A stretch of 64,000 nucleotides of DNA from Croceibacterium ferulae. GTDB taxonomy: Bacteria > Pseudomonadota > Alphaproteobacteria > Sphingomonadales > Sphingomonadaceae. The notes under the pieces are model-generated. The model was not told the origin of the DNA. It saw only the letters and a list, made by a program, of their open reading frames with translations, and made no database searches. The stretch lies in assembly GCF_003660445.1 (NCBI RefSeq), contig NZ_QZVQ01000002.1:248001-312000 (forward strand), given 5' to 3'. Position numbers and translations under genes: made by a program. Positions 53,612 through 61,479 of the stretch are shown here, piece after piece (position 1 is the first letter of the stretch; each line of letters starts with the position of its first letter).

Positions 53612-55867
53612 TCAGAAGGTGAAGTTGGTCGTCAGGAAGAAGGCCCGGCCCGGCTCGTTGTAGTTGTTCGCGCCCGAACCATTGTTGCTGCTTTCACGAA
53701 ACAGCGCCTCGTCGAACAGGTTGTTCACGCCGGCGCTGAGGCGGAAATACTCATTCGCGCGGAACAGCAGGTTGAGATTGACCAGATTGTACGGGTCGCG
53801 CGGACGCAGTTGGTCCGCGGTCGGCGTTGCCCCGCTATACAGTGTGGCGTTGGGCTTCTGCTCGCCATAGCGGGTGAAGGTGCCAACGAAGGTGAACTGG
53901 TCGGTAATCTGCCAGTCCAGCGTGGTGTTGATCGTGTATTCCGGCACCACCGACAGCAGCCGGCCCGTGTCGCGGCTTTCGTTCCGGATCATGTAGGTGA
54001 CGTTGGTGTTGATCGACAGGGTGGGAAGCACAGGCACCAGCAGGTTGCCCTCCAGCCCTTCGACGATCGCCTCGCCCGAATTGTACCACTGGAAGATTTG
54101 CGCGTCCTGGCCGTTATATGGTGCGGTTCCGATGGGCACGTTGTTGGCGATGATCTTGTTGTCGTAATCGTTGCGGAAATAGGTGGCGGTCACGTTCCAG
54201 CCGCCGGGCGTGTAGGCGACGCCGATCTCCTTGTTGACGCTGGTCTCCGCCGACAGTTCGGCATTGCCCTGCACATAGCAGCCGCCGCCCAGATTGGGGA
54301 AGGCGAAGGGGCAGCCATTGCCGCGGGTGTAATACAGGTAATTGGGGTTGGACTGGTACAGGTTGGGCGCGGCGAAGGCGCGGGCGATGCCCCCCTTGAT
54401 GGTGAAATCGGGGAACGGCTCCACCGCGGCGGAGAAGCTGGGCGACCAGTTGGTGCCGAAGGTGCTGTGATCGTCGACCCGGACGCCGGGTGTCAGCGTG
54501 ACGATGCCGACCGTGATGTTGTCCTCGATGAAGGCCGCCAGCGTGGTCGCATCGGATTCCGGATTGCGCAGGCCATCCGCCACCGGCTCCAGCCCCGGAA
54601 TGGGGGCGGTGGTGCCCTGCGACACGGCGAAGGCATCGTTCAGATATTCATGGCGGAACTCGGCGCCCACCGTCATCACGTGCGCAGCCGGACCGGTCTC
54701 GAACGGCAGGTTCAGCGATGTCTGGCCGTACCAGTTGCGCAGCGTGGCTTCCGAGAAGTCCGTGGTCGTGCTCGGCGTGCCCTCGCCGGCGCCAGCCAGG
54801 CCCTCGTTCAACCGGCGGTTCCTGGTCTGCTCATATTGCAGCACCGCCTCGACACTGCCGAATGCGAACAGCCCGTCATAGCTGCCGCCCAGCGTCGTGC
54901 GGCGCATGACGTTCGTTTCTTCGCCGATCAGGTCCTGCACGATCGGGCTGGTGGCGCCGCCGCCCAGGCGATACTCGCCCTGATATTCGTTGCCCTGCCG
55001 GCTGTAGGCTGCCGTCACGTCCATCCGGTGACCGGGCGCCATCTGCCACCGCAGCAGGCCGTTGATGTCCTTGTTCTCGACGCCCTCGCGCCCGCCCGGC
55101 GGCACGCTGCCCTCCGGCGCATCGGCAGCGGCGGCGTTGATCCGCGGATCGTCGCCGGTCGTCTTGCTCCAATTACCATAGACCCGGAAGCCCAGCCCAT
55201 CGGCCAGCGGGCCCGCGATCGAGGCATTACCGCGATAGGTCATGCTCTCCAGATCGCTTTCCGGCTTCAGGATGTAGGTCGACACATTGCCGCGGAACTC
55301 GGTCGCCGGTCCCTTCGTGATGATGTTGATCACGCCGCCAGCTGCGCCCGCGCCATAGCGGGCCGCCGCGGGGCCGCGCAGGATCTCGATCCGCTCCACC
55401 TCCTCGGCCGGGACCCAGTTGGTGTCACCGCGCGTGTTCCGCTCCCCGTCGCGGCCCATGCGCACGGCATTGCGCGACTGGGCCGGCTTCCCATCGACCA
55501 GGATCAGGGTGTTTTCCGGCCCCATGCCGCGGATGTCGATCTGGCGGTTGTTGCCATAGGTACCGGCGCTGCCCGCACCCGTCAGGTTCAGACCCGGCTG
55601 GCGGCGCAGCAGGTCCGACAGGTCGTTGACCGGCGGCTGCTTGGCGATGTCTTCGGCCGTGATGGTGGTGGCGCCCAGCGCCTGGAGGCCCTGCACCTCC
55701 GCCGTGACGACAATGTCCTGCGGATCGCCGGAATCCTGCGTGTCGACCACATCCGCCAGGTCCTGTTCTGCCGTCTGCCCGCCCGCTGCGTCTTGGGCCA
55801 GGGAGGGCATGGCTGCGACAAGGCAGATCGCGCTGGCAGACACCAGCACGGTGGGACGGAAACGCAT
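53612..55867 (-). CDS. TonB-dependent siderophore receptor, FepA-type
   Basis: Outer-membrane receptor likely taking up a catecholate siderophore such as ferric enterobactin. The 751-residue precursor has a signal peptide (about 1-25), a TonB box-like DIVVTA near residue 52, a plug domain with LLRRQPGLNLTG, NNRQIDIRGMGPENTLILVDGKP, and RGDTNWVPAEEVERIEILRGPAAARYGAG, matching FepA closely, then a beta-barrel ending with the aromatic TTNFTF. CAGGGGG six bases upstream supports ATG 55867. Adjacent catalase and peptide genes suggest an oxidative/iron theme. Confidence 0.9.
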   Translation of the reverse strand: MRFRPTVLVSASAICLVAAMPSLAQDAAGGQTAEQDLADVVDTQDSGDPQDIVVTAEVQGLQALGATTITAEDIAKQPPVNDLSDLLRRQPGLNLTGAGSAGTYGNNRQIDIRGMGPENTLILVDGKPAQSRNAVRMGRDGERNTRGDTNWVPAEEVERIEILRGPAAARYGAGAAGGVINIITKGPATEFRGNVSTYILKPESDLESMTYRGNASIAGPLADGLGFRVYGNWSKTTGDDPRINAAAADAPEGSVPPGGREGVENKDINGLLRWQMAPGHRMDVTAAYSRQGNEYQGEYRLGGGATSPIVQDLIGEETNVMRRTTLGGSYDGLFAFGSVEAVLQYEQTRNRRLNEGLAGAGEGTPSTTTDFSEATLRNWYGQTSLNLPFETGPAAHVMTVGAEFRHEYLNDAFAVSQGTTAPIPGLEPVADGLRNPESDATTLAAFIEDNITVGIVTLTPGVRVDDHSTFGTNWSPSFSAAVEPFPDFTIKGGIARAFAAPNLYQSNPNYLYYTRGNGCPFAFPNLGGGCYVQGNAELSAETSVNKEIGVAYTPGGWNVTATYFRNDYDNKIIANNVPIGTAPYNGQDAQIFQWYNSGEAIVEGLEGNLLVPVLPTLSINTNVTYMIRNESRDTGRLLSVVPEYTINTTLDWQITDQFTFVGTFTRYGEQKPNATLYSGATPTADQLRPRDPYNLVNLNLLFRANEYFRLSAGVNNLFDEALFRESSNNGSGANNYNEPGRAFFLTTNFTF

Positions 55868-55951
55868 GACAAACCCCCTGAAACTCAAGACCCGGCTGCA
55901 AGTGCGTGCGAACGCCTCGCAGTAGCCGGCTCATGGAAGAGGGCTGCCGAG

Positions 55952-55965
55952 ATAGCAAGCGCTAT
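55952..55965. promoter_or_regulatory. Inverted repeat upstream of the TonB receptor gene
   Basis: ATAGC and GCTAT flank AAGC about 85 bases upstream of the receptor start, in a 194-base spacer. The arms are short and the sequence does not match a known Fur or RirA site that I can confirm, so this is only a candidate operator for iron control. Nothing else recognisable is in the spacer apart from the hairpin at 56026-56053. Confidence 0.3.
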
Positions 55966-56025
55966 TGCGACCGATTTGCTACTGCGTGGCGCAATGCCGC
56001 CGTCTGCCGTCCGCCAGACAGAGGT

Positions 56026-56053
56026 GCGGGCGAGGCACATCGACCCCGCCCGC
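56026..56053 (-). terminator. Hairpin downstream of the manganese catalase gene
   Basis: GCGGGCG pairs with CGCCCGC around a 14-base loop, eight bases past the catalase stop codon. No T-tract follows. It may terminate the catalase transcript before the TonB receptor promoter. Confidence 0.45.
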
Positions 56054-56061
56054 GACCGGCT

Positions 56062-56919
56062 TCAGCCGATCTGTTCCTTCTGCGCGCCGCTGTCCGGGCG
56101 TGCGGGGCCGAGGATCGGCTCCTGCCCCAAGGGAACGCTCTGCACCATCGTGAAGGTGCCCTTGCCGTCCAGTGACGGGCCGGACGTCCAGCGGCCTTCG
56201 GGCGGCGGGGTGCCGTCTGCGGCATGGCCGTAGAAGTTGTAGTTGTTGGCCTGGTCTTCCATTTCCTGCGGGAAGGAATTGGGGATCGGCAGGTTGCCCT
56301 CGGCCCCGCCAAGTTCCTCGATGACGGCGAGCCACTGCTGCTGGTGCATGGTGTCGCGCGCGATCATGAAGTGCAGCATGTCCTTCATGCCCTGGTCGGT
56401 GGTCGCGTTGTACAGCCGGGTCGCCAGCACACGGCCGGTGCTTTCCGCGGCCACGTTGCAGTACATGTCCGCCGCAACGTTACCGCTGGCATAGATGTGG
56501 CTCATGTCGAACGGAATGCCGTCCGAATCCACGGGCTGTGCGGCCAGGCCGGTGGACAGGATGTGCTTGTGCAGCATGCCCTCGATCGCCTGACGGCCAC
56601 CGGCACCGCCCATCACGGCCCCGACGATGGAATCCTTCACGCCTTCTTCCTGTTCGGAGACGGGCGCTGTTTCCAGGTTCAGCGCGACAGCGGTCGCCAG
56701 CATCTCGATATGACCGATTTCCTCGGTGGCCGTGTTCAGCAGCATGTCGCGATACTTGGTGTTGGGCGCGCGATTGCCCCACGCCTGGAAGAAGTACTGC
56801 ATGCAGACGCGGATTTCGCCTTCCACGCCGCCGATCGCCTGCTGCAGCATGCGGGCGAATTGCGGATCGGGCTTGTCCACCTTGACGGGATATTGCAGCC
56901 GCTTGTCGAAGTAATACAT
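56062..56919 (-). CDS. Manganese catalase
   Basis: Non-heme catalase that disproportionates hydrogen peroxide with a dimanganese site. The 285-residue ferritin-like protein has the metal-ligand glutamate in GGVEGEIRVCMQY (about residue 35), the E-x2-H pair in TEEIGHIEML (67/70), a third glutamate in NVAAESTGRVLATRL, and the histidine in IARDTMHQQQW. A C-terminal segment rich in glycine and proline follows. AAGGAG precedes the ATG. It lies 99 bases downstream of the peptide operon on the same strand and could be co-regulated. Confidence 0.93.
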   Translation of the reverse strand: MYYFDKRLQYPVKVDKPDPQFARMLQQAIGGVEGEIRVCMQYFFQAWGNRAPNTKYRDMLLNTATEEIGHIEMLATAVALNLETAPVSEQEEGVKDSIVGAVMGGAGGRQAIEGMLHKHILSTGLAAQPVDSDGIPFDMSHIYASGNVAADMYCNVAAESTGRVLATRLYNATTDQGMKDMLHFMIARDTMHQQQWLAVIEELGGAEGNLPIPNSFPQEMEDQANNYNFYGHAADGTPPPEGRWTSGPSLDGKGTFTMVQSVPLGQEPILGPARPDSGAQKEQIG

Positions 56920-56987
56920 TCGCGTAGCTCCTTGAGTGGCACGGCGCGCGCTGTAGATTACGCACGCTCATGTTCTTAATGGAGCGG

Positions 56988-57006
56988 GTGCGGATAGGGT
57001 CCGCAC
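56988..57006. terminator. Hairpin between the cupin-like gene and the catalase gene
   Basis: GTGCGGA and TCCGCAC pair around TAGGG, 12 bases after the stop codon of the gene at 57019-57942 and about 70 bases before the catalase ATG. It can end the peptide operon or attenuate it, or serve as an operator for the catalase. Confidence 0.45.
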
Positions 57007-57018
57007 TTCACAAATGTT

Positions 57019-57942
57019 TTAAAGGGCCGTCACCAACGCCAGTTCGCGCCGGTATCGCGCGGCCTCCAGCGCGACGAGACGGCTGCCGGACCCTTCCGCG
57101 CGGCGCCACAGATCGTCAGCAGCCACGGGATCGAGCATGCCGGCGCGTGCCTGCAATGCGGTGAGGCGCATGCGGTCACTGGGGTGACGGGCGGCGAACC
57201 GCTCCGCCAGGTCCATCGCCTCCGCACCGCCCAGCCCCACGGCAATGCGCAGGAACACCTCGCTGGCGCCAGGGCTCAGGATGCCGTCGACCTCGTCCTT
57301 GTCCGTGTCGAAGCGATACTGGTCGGTCCAGCCCTGCGCACCGCCCGAATGCATCACGTTGAGCGATACGGACAGGGCGGCCGGCGGCAGCTGCGAATGC
57401 ACGTCGCGGTGGGCACGATAATGCATCAGCTTGCCCGGGTTCAGCCCCGTCCGCTCCACGAAGCGCAAGCCGGCATGTTCGCCGATGGCACCCGCGACGG
57501 TCTCGTAATCATATTCGTAGTAATCGGACTCGTAGCCCGGTCCGAAATAGCCGTAGGTCAGGAAGTCGAAATTGTGATCGTGCGGCAGTTCGTACACGAA
57601 GGCGCTGCCGCCGCTGGCGCGGAACATGTGCTCTTCGGGCGACGGCCAGATGGCCGCGCGCAGGAAATAGGGTCGGCCCAGCGGTGACAGCATGATGACC
57701 TGCGGGCCATAGGTGCTGCTCCCGTCATCCGCCTTGTGCCGATTGCCGAGCTCGGCAACCATGATGTCGGCCAGGAAATCGTTGTTGGCGCCCAGCCGGG
57801 CCAGCCAGTGCGCGGCGCCAAGCAGGCTGTCCTCCGCCTGCGGATCGAAACCCTGATATTCCAGGGCATCGATGCACTCCTCCACACTGCATGCCGTGGC
57901 GACGGCGGTGGGCAGTTCGGTGGGTTCGATCACGCGGGGCAT
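57019..57942 (-). CDS. Cupin-like putative metalloenzyme with helical-repeat tail (candidate peptide-modifying protein)
   Basis: A 307-residue soluble protein I cannot assign to a named family with certainty. Its centre carries LPHDHNFDFLTYGYFGPGY, the acidic SDYYEYDYE, and LMHYRAHRDVHSQLPP followed by LSVSLNVMHSGG; the HxH ... acidic residue ... H order fits the cupin metal triad, but this is a judgement. The last 70 residues (HPSDRMRLTALQARAGM) look like a HEAT-like helical repeat. The ATG overlaps the gene at 57930-58895 by 13 bases, so the two are translationally coupled. The two proteins look like diverged paralogues. Confidence 0.65.
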   Translation of the reverse strand: MPRVIEPTELPTAVATACSVEECIDALEYQGFDPQAEDSLLGAAHWLARLGANNDFLADIMVAELGNRHKADDGSSTYGPQVIMLSPLGRPYFLRAAIWPSPEEHMFRASGGSAFVYELPHDHNFDFLTYGYFGPGYESDYYEYDYETVAGAIGEHAGLRFVERTGLNPGKLMHYRAHRDVHSQLPPAALSVSLNVMHSGGAQGWTDQYRFDTDKDEVDGILSPGASEVFLRIAVGLGGAEAMDLAERFAARHPSDRMRLTALQARAGMLDPVAADDLWRRAEGSGSRLVALEAARYRRELALVTAL

Positions 57943-58895
57943 GTGGCCTCCAGGGCAAGCAGTTCCGGGTGCGCCTCCACCAGCTGGGCGCGCAGCGCAC
58001 CGGCCGCGCGGGCGAGTGGATCGTGAGGGCGGCGGGCAAGCGCCACCAGGGCGGTGAAGCCGGCCGCGGTGTCGAGCGCCAGGCTTTCGCGCATCGCCTG
58101 CCAGCGGAGCGATGGATCGCCCTCCTCGCAGGCCATCTCCGCCATGACTGGTGCGGCTTCCGCCCGCTTCATGCGGCCGAGCAGCGCCAGCATCATCTCT
58201 TGCCGGCTGGAGCGGATGGATCCGCTGGCCTGCCGCAGCACGCGGCCATCCTGCAGCGAATGTTCGCGCGCCGGAGCCGGGCTGGCGGCTTCACGCTGCA
58301 GACGCAGCGTGACCAGCCGCACACGGGCCGACATGACCTGCAAGGTTTCGCTGTTCAGGTCCAGCGCCAGCCGGCCGCCGGGGGTCAGCTGGATCGTCTC
58401 GTTGTCGAGCTGCGGCGTGCCGTCCGGATGACGGGCGCAACGCACGATGCGTCCCTCGCCCTCCCCGGCCAGCACCGCCTCGTGCCGCAACGCATCGCTG
58501 TATCCGGCGAAGTCGTAGGACCATTGGCCGGGCTCGCGCGCATGGATCGTCAGGCATGCCCGGCCGGACCGGGCAAGCAGCAGCGTGGACAAGGCGCCGG
58601 CATGGCTGTGCCGGAAAGGCGGGTGGGCGAAATGCCTGTCCCGCAAAACTGGCAGGAAGTGCCGCATCAGCGCGCTGGTCAGTTCCGGCGCGGTCACCTG
58701 GTCGGTGAACATCGCCTCCAGCGCGGGGCAGGCTTCCAGCGGAGCGCCGTTGCCATAGCGGTCGAGATCCCCGATCGCTGCGGCCACGGCCCGATCCGCC
58801 CGCCAGGCAGTGCAGGTGGCACCCATGGCCATCTGCGCCTGCTGCTGCAACGACCGGTCTGCCCGGAGCGCCGCGATGGCTGGATCGATCCGCAT
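57930..58895 (-). CDS. Uncharacterised cupin-like/HEAT-repeat protein, partner of the downstream gene
   Basis: A 321-residue soluble protein. The middle contains HFAHPPFRHSHAGALSTLLLARSG and ARSGRACLTIHAREPGQWSYDFAGYSDALRHE, again with an HxH pattern and later acidic and histidine residues. The tail (from about residue 235, RMKRAEAAPVMAEMACEEGDPSLRWQAMRESLALD) is HEAT-repeat-like, and the DPSLRWQAMRESLALD and PSDRMRLTALQARAGMLD segments align between the pair. An AGGGGAGG just before ATG 58895 is a strong ribosome binding site. It starts 27 bases after the peptide gene. No known activity can be assigned. Confidence 0.6.
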   Translation of the reverse strand: MRIDPAIAALRADRSLQQQAQMAMGATCTAWRADRAVAAAIGDLDRYGNGAPLEACPALEAMFTDQVTAPELTSALMRHFLPVLRDRHFAHPPFRHSHAGALSTLLLARSGRACLTIHAREPGQWSYDFAGYSDALRHEAVLAGEGEGRIVRCARHPDGTPQLDNETIQLTPGGRLALDLNSETLQVMSARVRLVTLRLQREAASPAPAREHSLQDGRVLRQASGSIRSSRQEMMLALLGRMKRAEAAPVMAEMACEEGDPSLRWQAMRESLALDTAAGFTALVALARRPHDPLARAAGALRAQLVEAHPELLALEATCPA

Positions 58896-58922
58896 GGAAG
58901 CCTCCCCTGCCTGGGCTGGCGC

Positions 58923-59063
58923 TTAGAGCGCGTCGTACAGGTAGGTGGCCAGGATCACGATCGAATCGTCGTGGCCGGGCGCGCTGTAGGTCAGCGAACC
59001 GAACATGCCGGTCAGGGTGTCGAGGTCGGGCAGAGCGGACAGGTCGATCTTGGGCAGCTGCAT
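58923..59063 (-). CDS. 46-residue peptide, candidate RiPP-like precursor
   Basis: A small gene at the head of a three-gene operon. The 46-residue product has a leader-like front rich in Leu, Pro and Asp (LPKIDLSALPDLDTLTG), a Gly/Phe/Ser turn region, and a hydrophobic, Asp/Tyr-bearing C-terminus (DDSIVILATYLYDAL). There are no cysteines. GGAGA seven bases upstream of the ATG fits a ribosome binding site. Length, position ahead of two likely metalloproteins and composition suggest a modified peptide, but I cannot exclude an ordinary small structural protein. Confidence 0.6.
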   Translation of the reverse strand: MQLPKIDLSALPDLDTLTGMFGSLTYSAPGHDDSIVILATYLYDAL

Positions 59064-59134
59064 GGTACGTCTCCGATGGCAGGTCGGGTGCGGCACCACG
59101 CCGCCCCCGCTGCTCAACTGCACGGGGCGGAGGC

Positions 59135-59146
59135 ATAACTTAAGTT
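59135..59146. promoter_or_regulatory. 12-bp perfect palindrome upstream of the peptide operon
   Basis: TAACTTAAGTTA reads identically on both strands and lies about 72 bases upstream of the peptide start, in the 108-base spacer behind the siroheme-synthase gene. It is AT-rich in a GC-rich region and could be an operator or part of a promoter. No known regulator is implied. Confidence 0.45.
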
Positions 59147-59171
59147 AAAGGATTGTAATCGCCGACCGCGC

Positions 59172-59954
59172 TCAGCCGGTATGCTGCAGGCGCAGGATCA
59201 GCCCCGCCTGAGCAGATACGTTGTTCGGTGCGAGCCGGATTGCATCTGCGCGTGCCCGCGCCAGGATTGCCGGCGGGAAGCCCTCGGGGACCAGCAACGC
59301 GTCAGCCGTGCCCAGCAGTCGCGCCTGCCGCAGGGTGAGGTCGTCCGGATCGTCGGATCCGATCACCAGATCGATGGTGGTGGCCCGGGGGCCGCCGGCC
59401 CCGGCATCAGCCAGCCACGGCTCCACCCGGCCGGCTGCTCCTTCGCGCAAGGGGTCGAGCACGCCGCCCTGGGCCAACGCCGCGTCCAGCGCGCGGCGCC
59501 GCTCCGCCCCGGTCGGCCAGCGCCGGCGCAAGGCGCCACGCGCCGCCTGCAATGCCAGCGCCAGCTGCCCCAGATCGGCCGGCAGCAGCCCTTCCAGCCG
59601 CAGCCGCAGCTGCTTCACCAGCCCGGCCGAGGTGCCGTCGCTGCCCAGGGCGATCAGGACGGGTTCGCGTTCCAGCAGGCTGGGGGTGGTGAAGTCGCAC
59701 AGCTCCGGCCGGTCGACCACGTTGACGAGCAGGCCAGCGGCGCGCAGCCGGGCGGCATCCCCCTCGCACCGGGCGGCATCGTCATGCGCTACAAAGGCCA
59801 GCCGCGCCCCGGCGGCGATACCGGCGGCCATGTCGGTGACGACCGAACCGCCGGCCCGCTCCACCAGCCGGCGCTTGGGCTCCGCCCCGTCGCCGTCGCC
59901 TAGAACGATCACCGGACGACCGGTGACACGGTGGAACAGCGGCAAGGCGCGCAT
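59172..59954 (-). CDS. Siroheme synthase N-terminal domain protein (precorrin-2 dehydrogenase / ferrochelatase)
   Basis: Corresponds to the CysG N-terminal half that oxidises precorrin-2 and inserts iron to give siroheme for sulfite/nitrite reductases. The 260-residue protein has VIVLGDGDGAEPKRRLVERAGG (dinucleotide loop), VNVVDRPELCDFTTPSLLEREPVLIALGSDGTSAGLVKQLRLRLE, matching CysG and Met8-like enzymes. The C-terminal methyltransferase half is absent. It begins 10 bases after lysA. Neighbouring cysteine-synthase and ferredoxin genes lie elsewhere in the window. Confidence 0.85.
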   Translation of the reverse strand: MRALPLFHRVTGRPVIVLGDGDGAEPKRRLVERAGGSVVTDMAAGIAAGARLAFVAHDDAARCEGDAARLRAAGLLVNVVDRPELCDFTTPSLLEREPVLIALGSDGTSAGLVKQLRLRLEGLLPADLGQLALALQAARGALRRRWPTGAERRRALDAALAQGGVLDPLREGAAGRVEPWLADAGAGGPRATTIDLVIGSDDPDDLTLRQARLLGTADALLVPEGFPPAILARARADAIRLAPNNVSAQAGLILRLQHTG

Positions 59955-59964
59955 TGACGGCTCC

Positions 59965-61227
59965 CTATTGCAGCCAGTCCGGCACGCGCTCCGCTGCGGT
60001 GATGGTTTCTGGCGCGATGCGGTCGGCCACGGTGGCGAAGCGATCTCCATCGACCATCACCTCCGCCACGAAGCCGCGGCTGTTGTAGCTGGATGCCATG
60101 GTCGCGCCATAGGCACCGGCAGTGCGGAACACCGCCAGATCGCCCGCCGCGACCGCATCGATTTCCCGCCCCATGGCAAAGGTGTCGCCGGTTTCGCAGA
60201 TCGGGCCGACGATGTTGGCGGTCATGCGCGTACCATTGGGCCGCACGGCCTCGAAATCGTGCCACGCGCCGTACATGGCCGGACGGGCGAGGTCGTTCAT
60301 CGCCGCGTCGACGATCACGAACGGGTCACGGTTGGCATTGCGCTTGACCCGGATCACGCGCGTCAGCAGCACACCGGCATTGCCCGCGATCACCCGGCCG
60401 GGCTCGAACGTCAGCGCCGTGTCCCAGCCACGCGTGACACGCGCCACCATGGCGCCATATTCCGCCGGGGACGGAAACACCTCGCCCGCCTTGTAGGGGA
60501 CGCCCAGCCCGCCACCCAGATCGGCATGGGTGACAGTGCGACCAGCGGCGCGCAGCTCCCCGATCAGATGGCCCAGCCGCGTGAAGGCGGCCTCCAGCGG
60601 ATCGAGCGACGAAAGCTGGCTGCCGATATGCACGGCCAAGCCGCGCATCTCCAGGCCGGGCAGATCGGCGAGGCGGGCATACATCGCCACCGCCTGGTCG
60701 ATCGGCACGCCGAACTTGTTGTCCCGCCGGCCGGTGGAGATCTTCTCGTGCGTGCCGGCGTCGATATCCGGGTTCACCCGCAGCGCACACGGCGCCCGCA
60801 TCCCGCGTGCGGCAGCGAGCGCAGAAAGCTCGACGCCTTCTTCCTCCGACTCGATGTTGATCTGTCCGATACCGGCCTCCAGCGCAGCGACCAGCTCGTG
60901 CATCTGCTTGCCGACGCCCGAGAACACGATGTCACCCGGAGCGATGCCGGCGGCCAGCGCACGCAGCATCTCCCCGCTCGAGACCACATCGGCACCGAAG
61001 CCTTCGCGCTGCATCACTCGCAGCACGGCCAGGTTGGGGTTCGACTTCACGGCAAAGGCGGTGTGTACCCGGCCGGCGGGCGCCACCGCATCGCGGAACA
61101 CGCGGGCGTGGCGCTCCAGCGTGGCACGCGAATAGACATAGACGGGCGTGCCGACGGCAGCGGCGATATCGGCCAGCGACACGTCTTCGGCATGCATCAC
61201 GCCGTCACGAAGGTGGAAATGGTCCAA
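59965..61227 (-). CDS. lysA: Diaminopimelate decarboxylase
   Basis: PLP enzyme that decarboxylates meso-DAP to L-lysine. The 420-residue protein shows the PLP lysine in HTAFAVKSNPNLAVL, the HIGSQL motif, GGGLGVPYKAGE, the EPGRVIAGNAG stretch and the catalytic cysteine in GPICETGDTF. The start is TTG at 61227, because the family N-terminus DHFHLRDGVMHAEDV is intact from there and GGAGA lies upstream; the internal ATG at DGVMHAED is the alternative. It is preceded by the small lipoprotein gene, 5 bases away. Confidence 0.95.
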   Translation of the reverse strand: MDHFHLRDGVMHAEDVSLADIAAAVGTPVYVYSRATLERHARVFRDAVAPAGRVHTAFAVKSNPNLAVLRVMQREGFGADVVSSGEMLRALAAGIAPGDIVFSGVGKQMHELVAALEAGIGQINIESEEEGVELSALAAARGMRAPCALRVNPDIDAGTHEKISTGRRDNKFGVPIDQAVAMYARLADLPGLEMRGLAVHIGSQLSSLDPLEAAFTRLGHLIGELRAAGRTVTHADLGGGLGVPYKAGEVFPSPAEYGAMVARVTRGWDTALTFEPGRVIAGNAGVLLTRVIRVKRNANRDPFVIVDAAMNDLARPAMYGAWHDFEAVRPNGTRMTANIVGPICETGDTFAMGREIDAVAAGDLAVFRTAGAYGATMASSYNSRGFVAEVMVDGDRFATVADRIAPETITAAERVPDWLQ

Positions 61228-61232
61228 GGGTC

Positions 61233-61475
61233 TCAGATCTCCGGCGGGGGCAGGTCGAAAGGATCGTCGGCCCGTTCCTCGGACCGGCTGCGCAGCTCGT
61301 CGGAACGCGGCGGCGCGGCTTGCGGATCAAGCTGCAGCAGCTCGCGCGGCGAAGGCGGGTCGATCCGGCCGTATGGCGCAGGTGGCAGGCTCTCGCCGGC
61401 GGCAGGCTGCAGATCGGCTTGCTGTGCACAGGCGGCCAGCAGCAGGGACGTCAATGGCAGCAGGTATCTGGTCAC
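61233..61475 (-). CDS. Small lipoprotein between argH and lysA (LptM-like)
   Basis: An 80-residue product with a clean lipoprotein signal, LLPLTSLLLAAC as lipobox (Cys about 16), followed by a short charged, proline-rich tail ending DDPFDLPPPEI. Tiny lipoproteins at this exact place in alphaproteobacteria are often assigned to the LptM/YifL group, which assists LptD maturation. The usual signature with KGPL after the cysteine is not seen here, so the match is positional. GTG 61475 lies four bases after the argH stop. Confidence 0.7.
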   Translation of the reverse strand: MTRYLLPLTSLLLAACAQQADLQPAAGESLPPAPYGRIDPPSPRELLQLDPQAAPPRSDELRSRSEERADDPFDLPPPEI

Positions 61476-61479
61476 GACA

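Noticed and set aside
53504-56233. Long plus-strand open frame opposite the TonB receptor
   Set aside because: Mirror frame of a FepA-type receptor; composition is Arg/Gly/His-rich and no motif or ribosome binding site supports it.
57019-58895. Reading the two proteins after the peptide as a toxin-antitoxin pair or transposase
   Set aside because: They are too large for a toxin-antitoxin pair and have no nuclease, transposase or DNA-binding motif; histidine-rich centres fit a metal site better.
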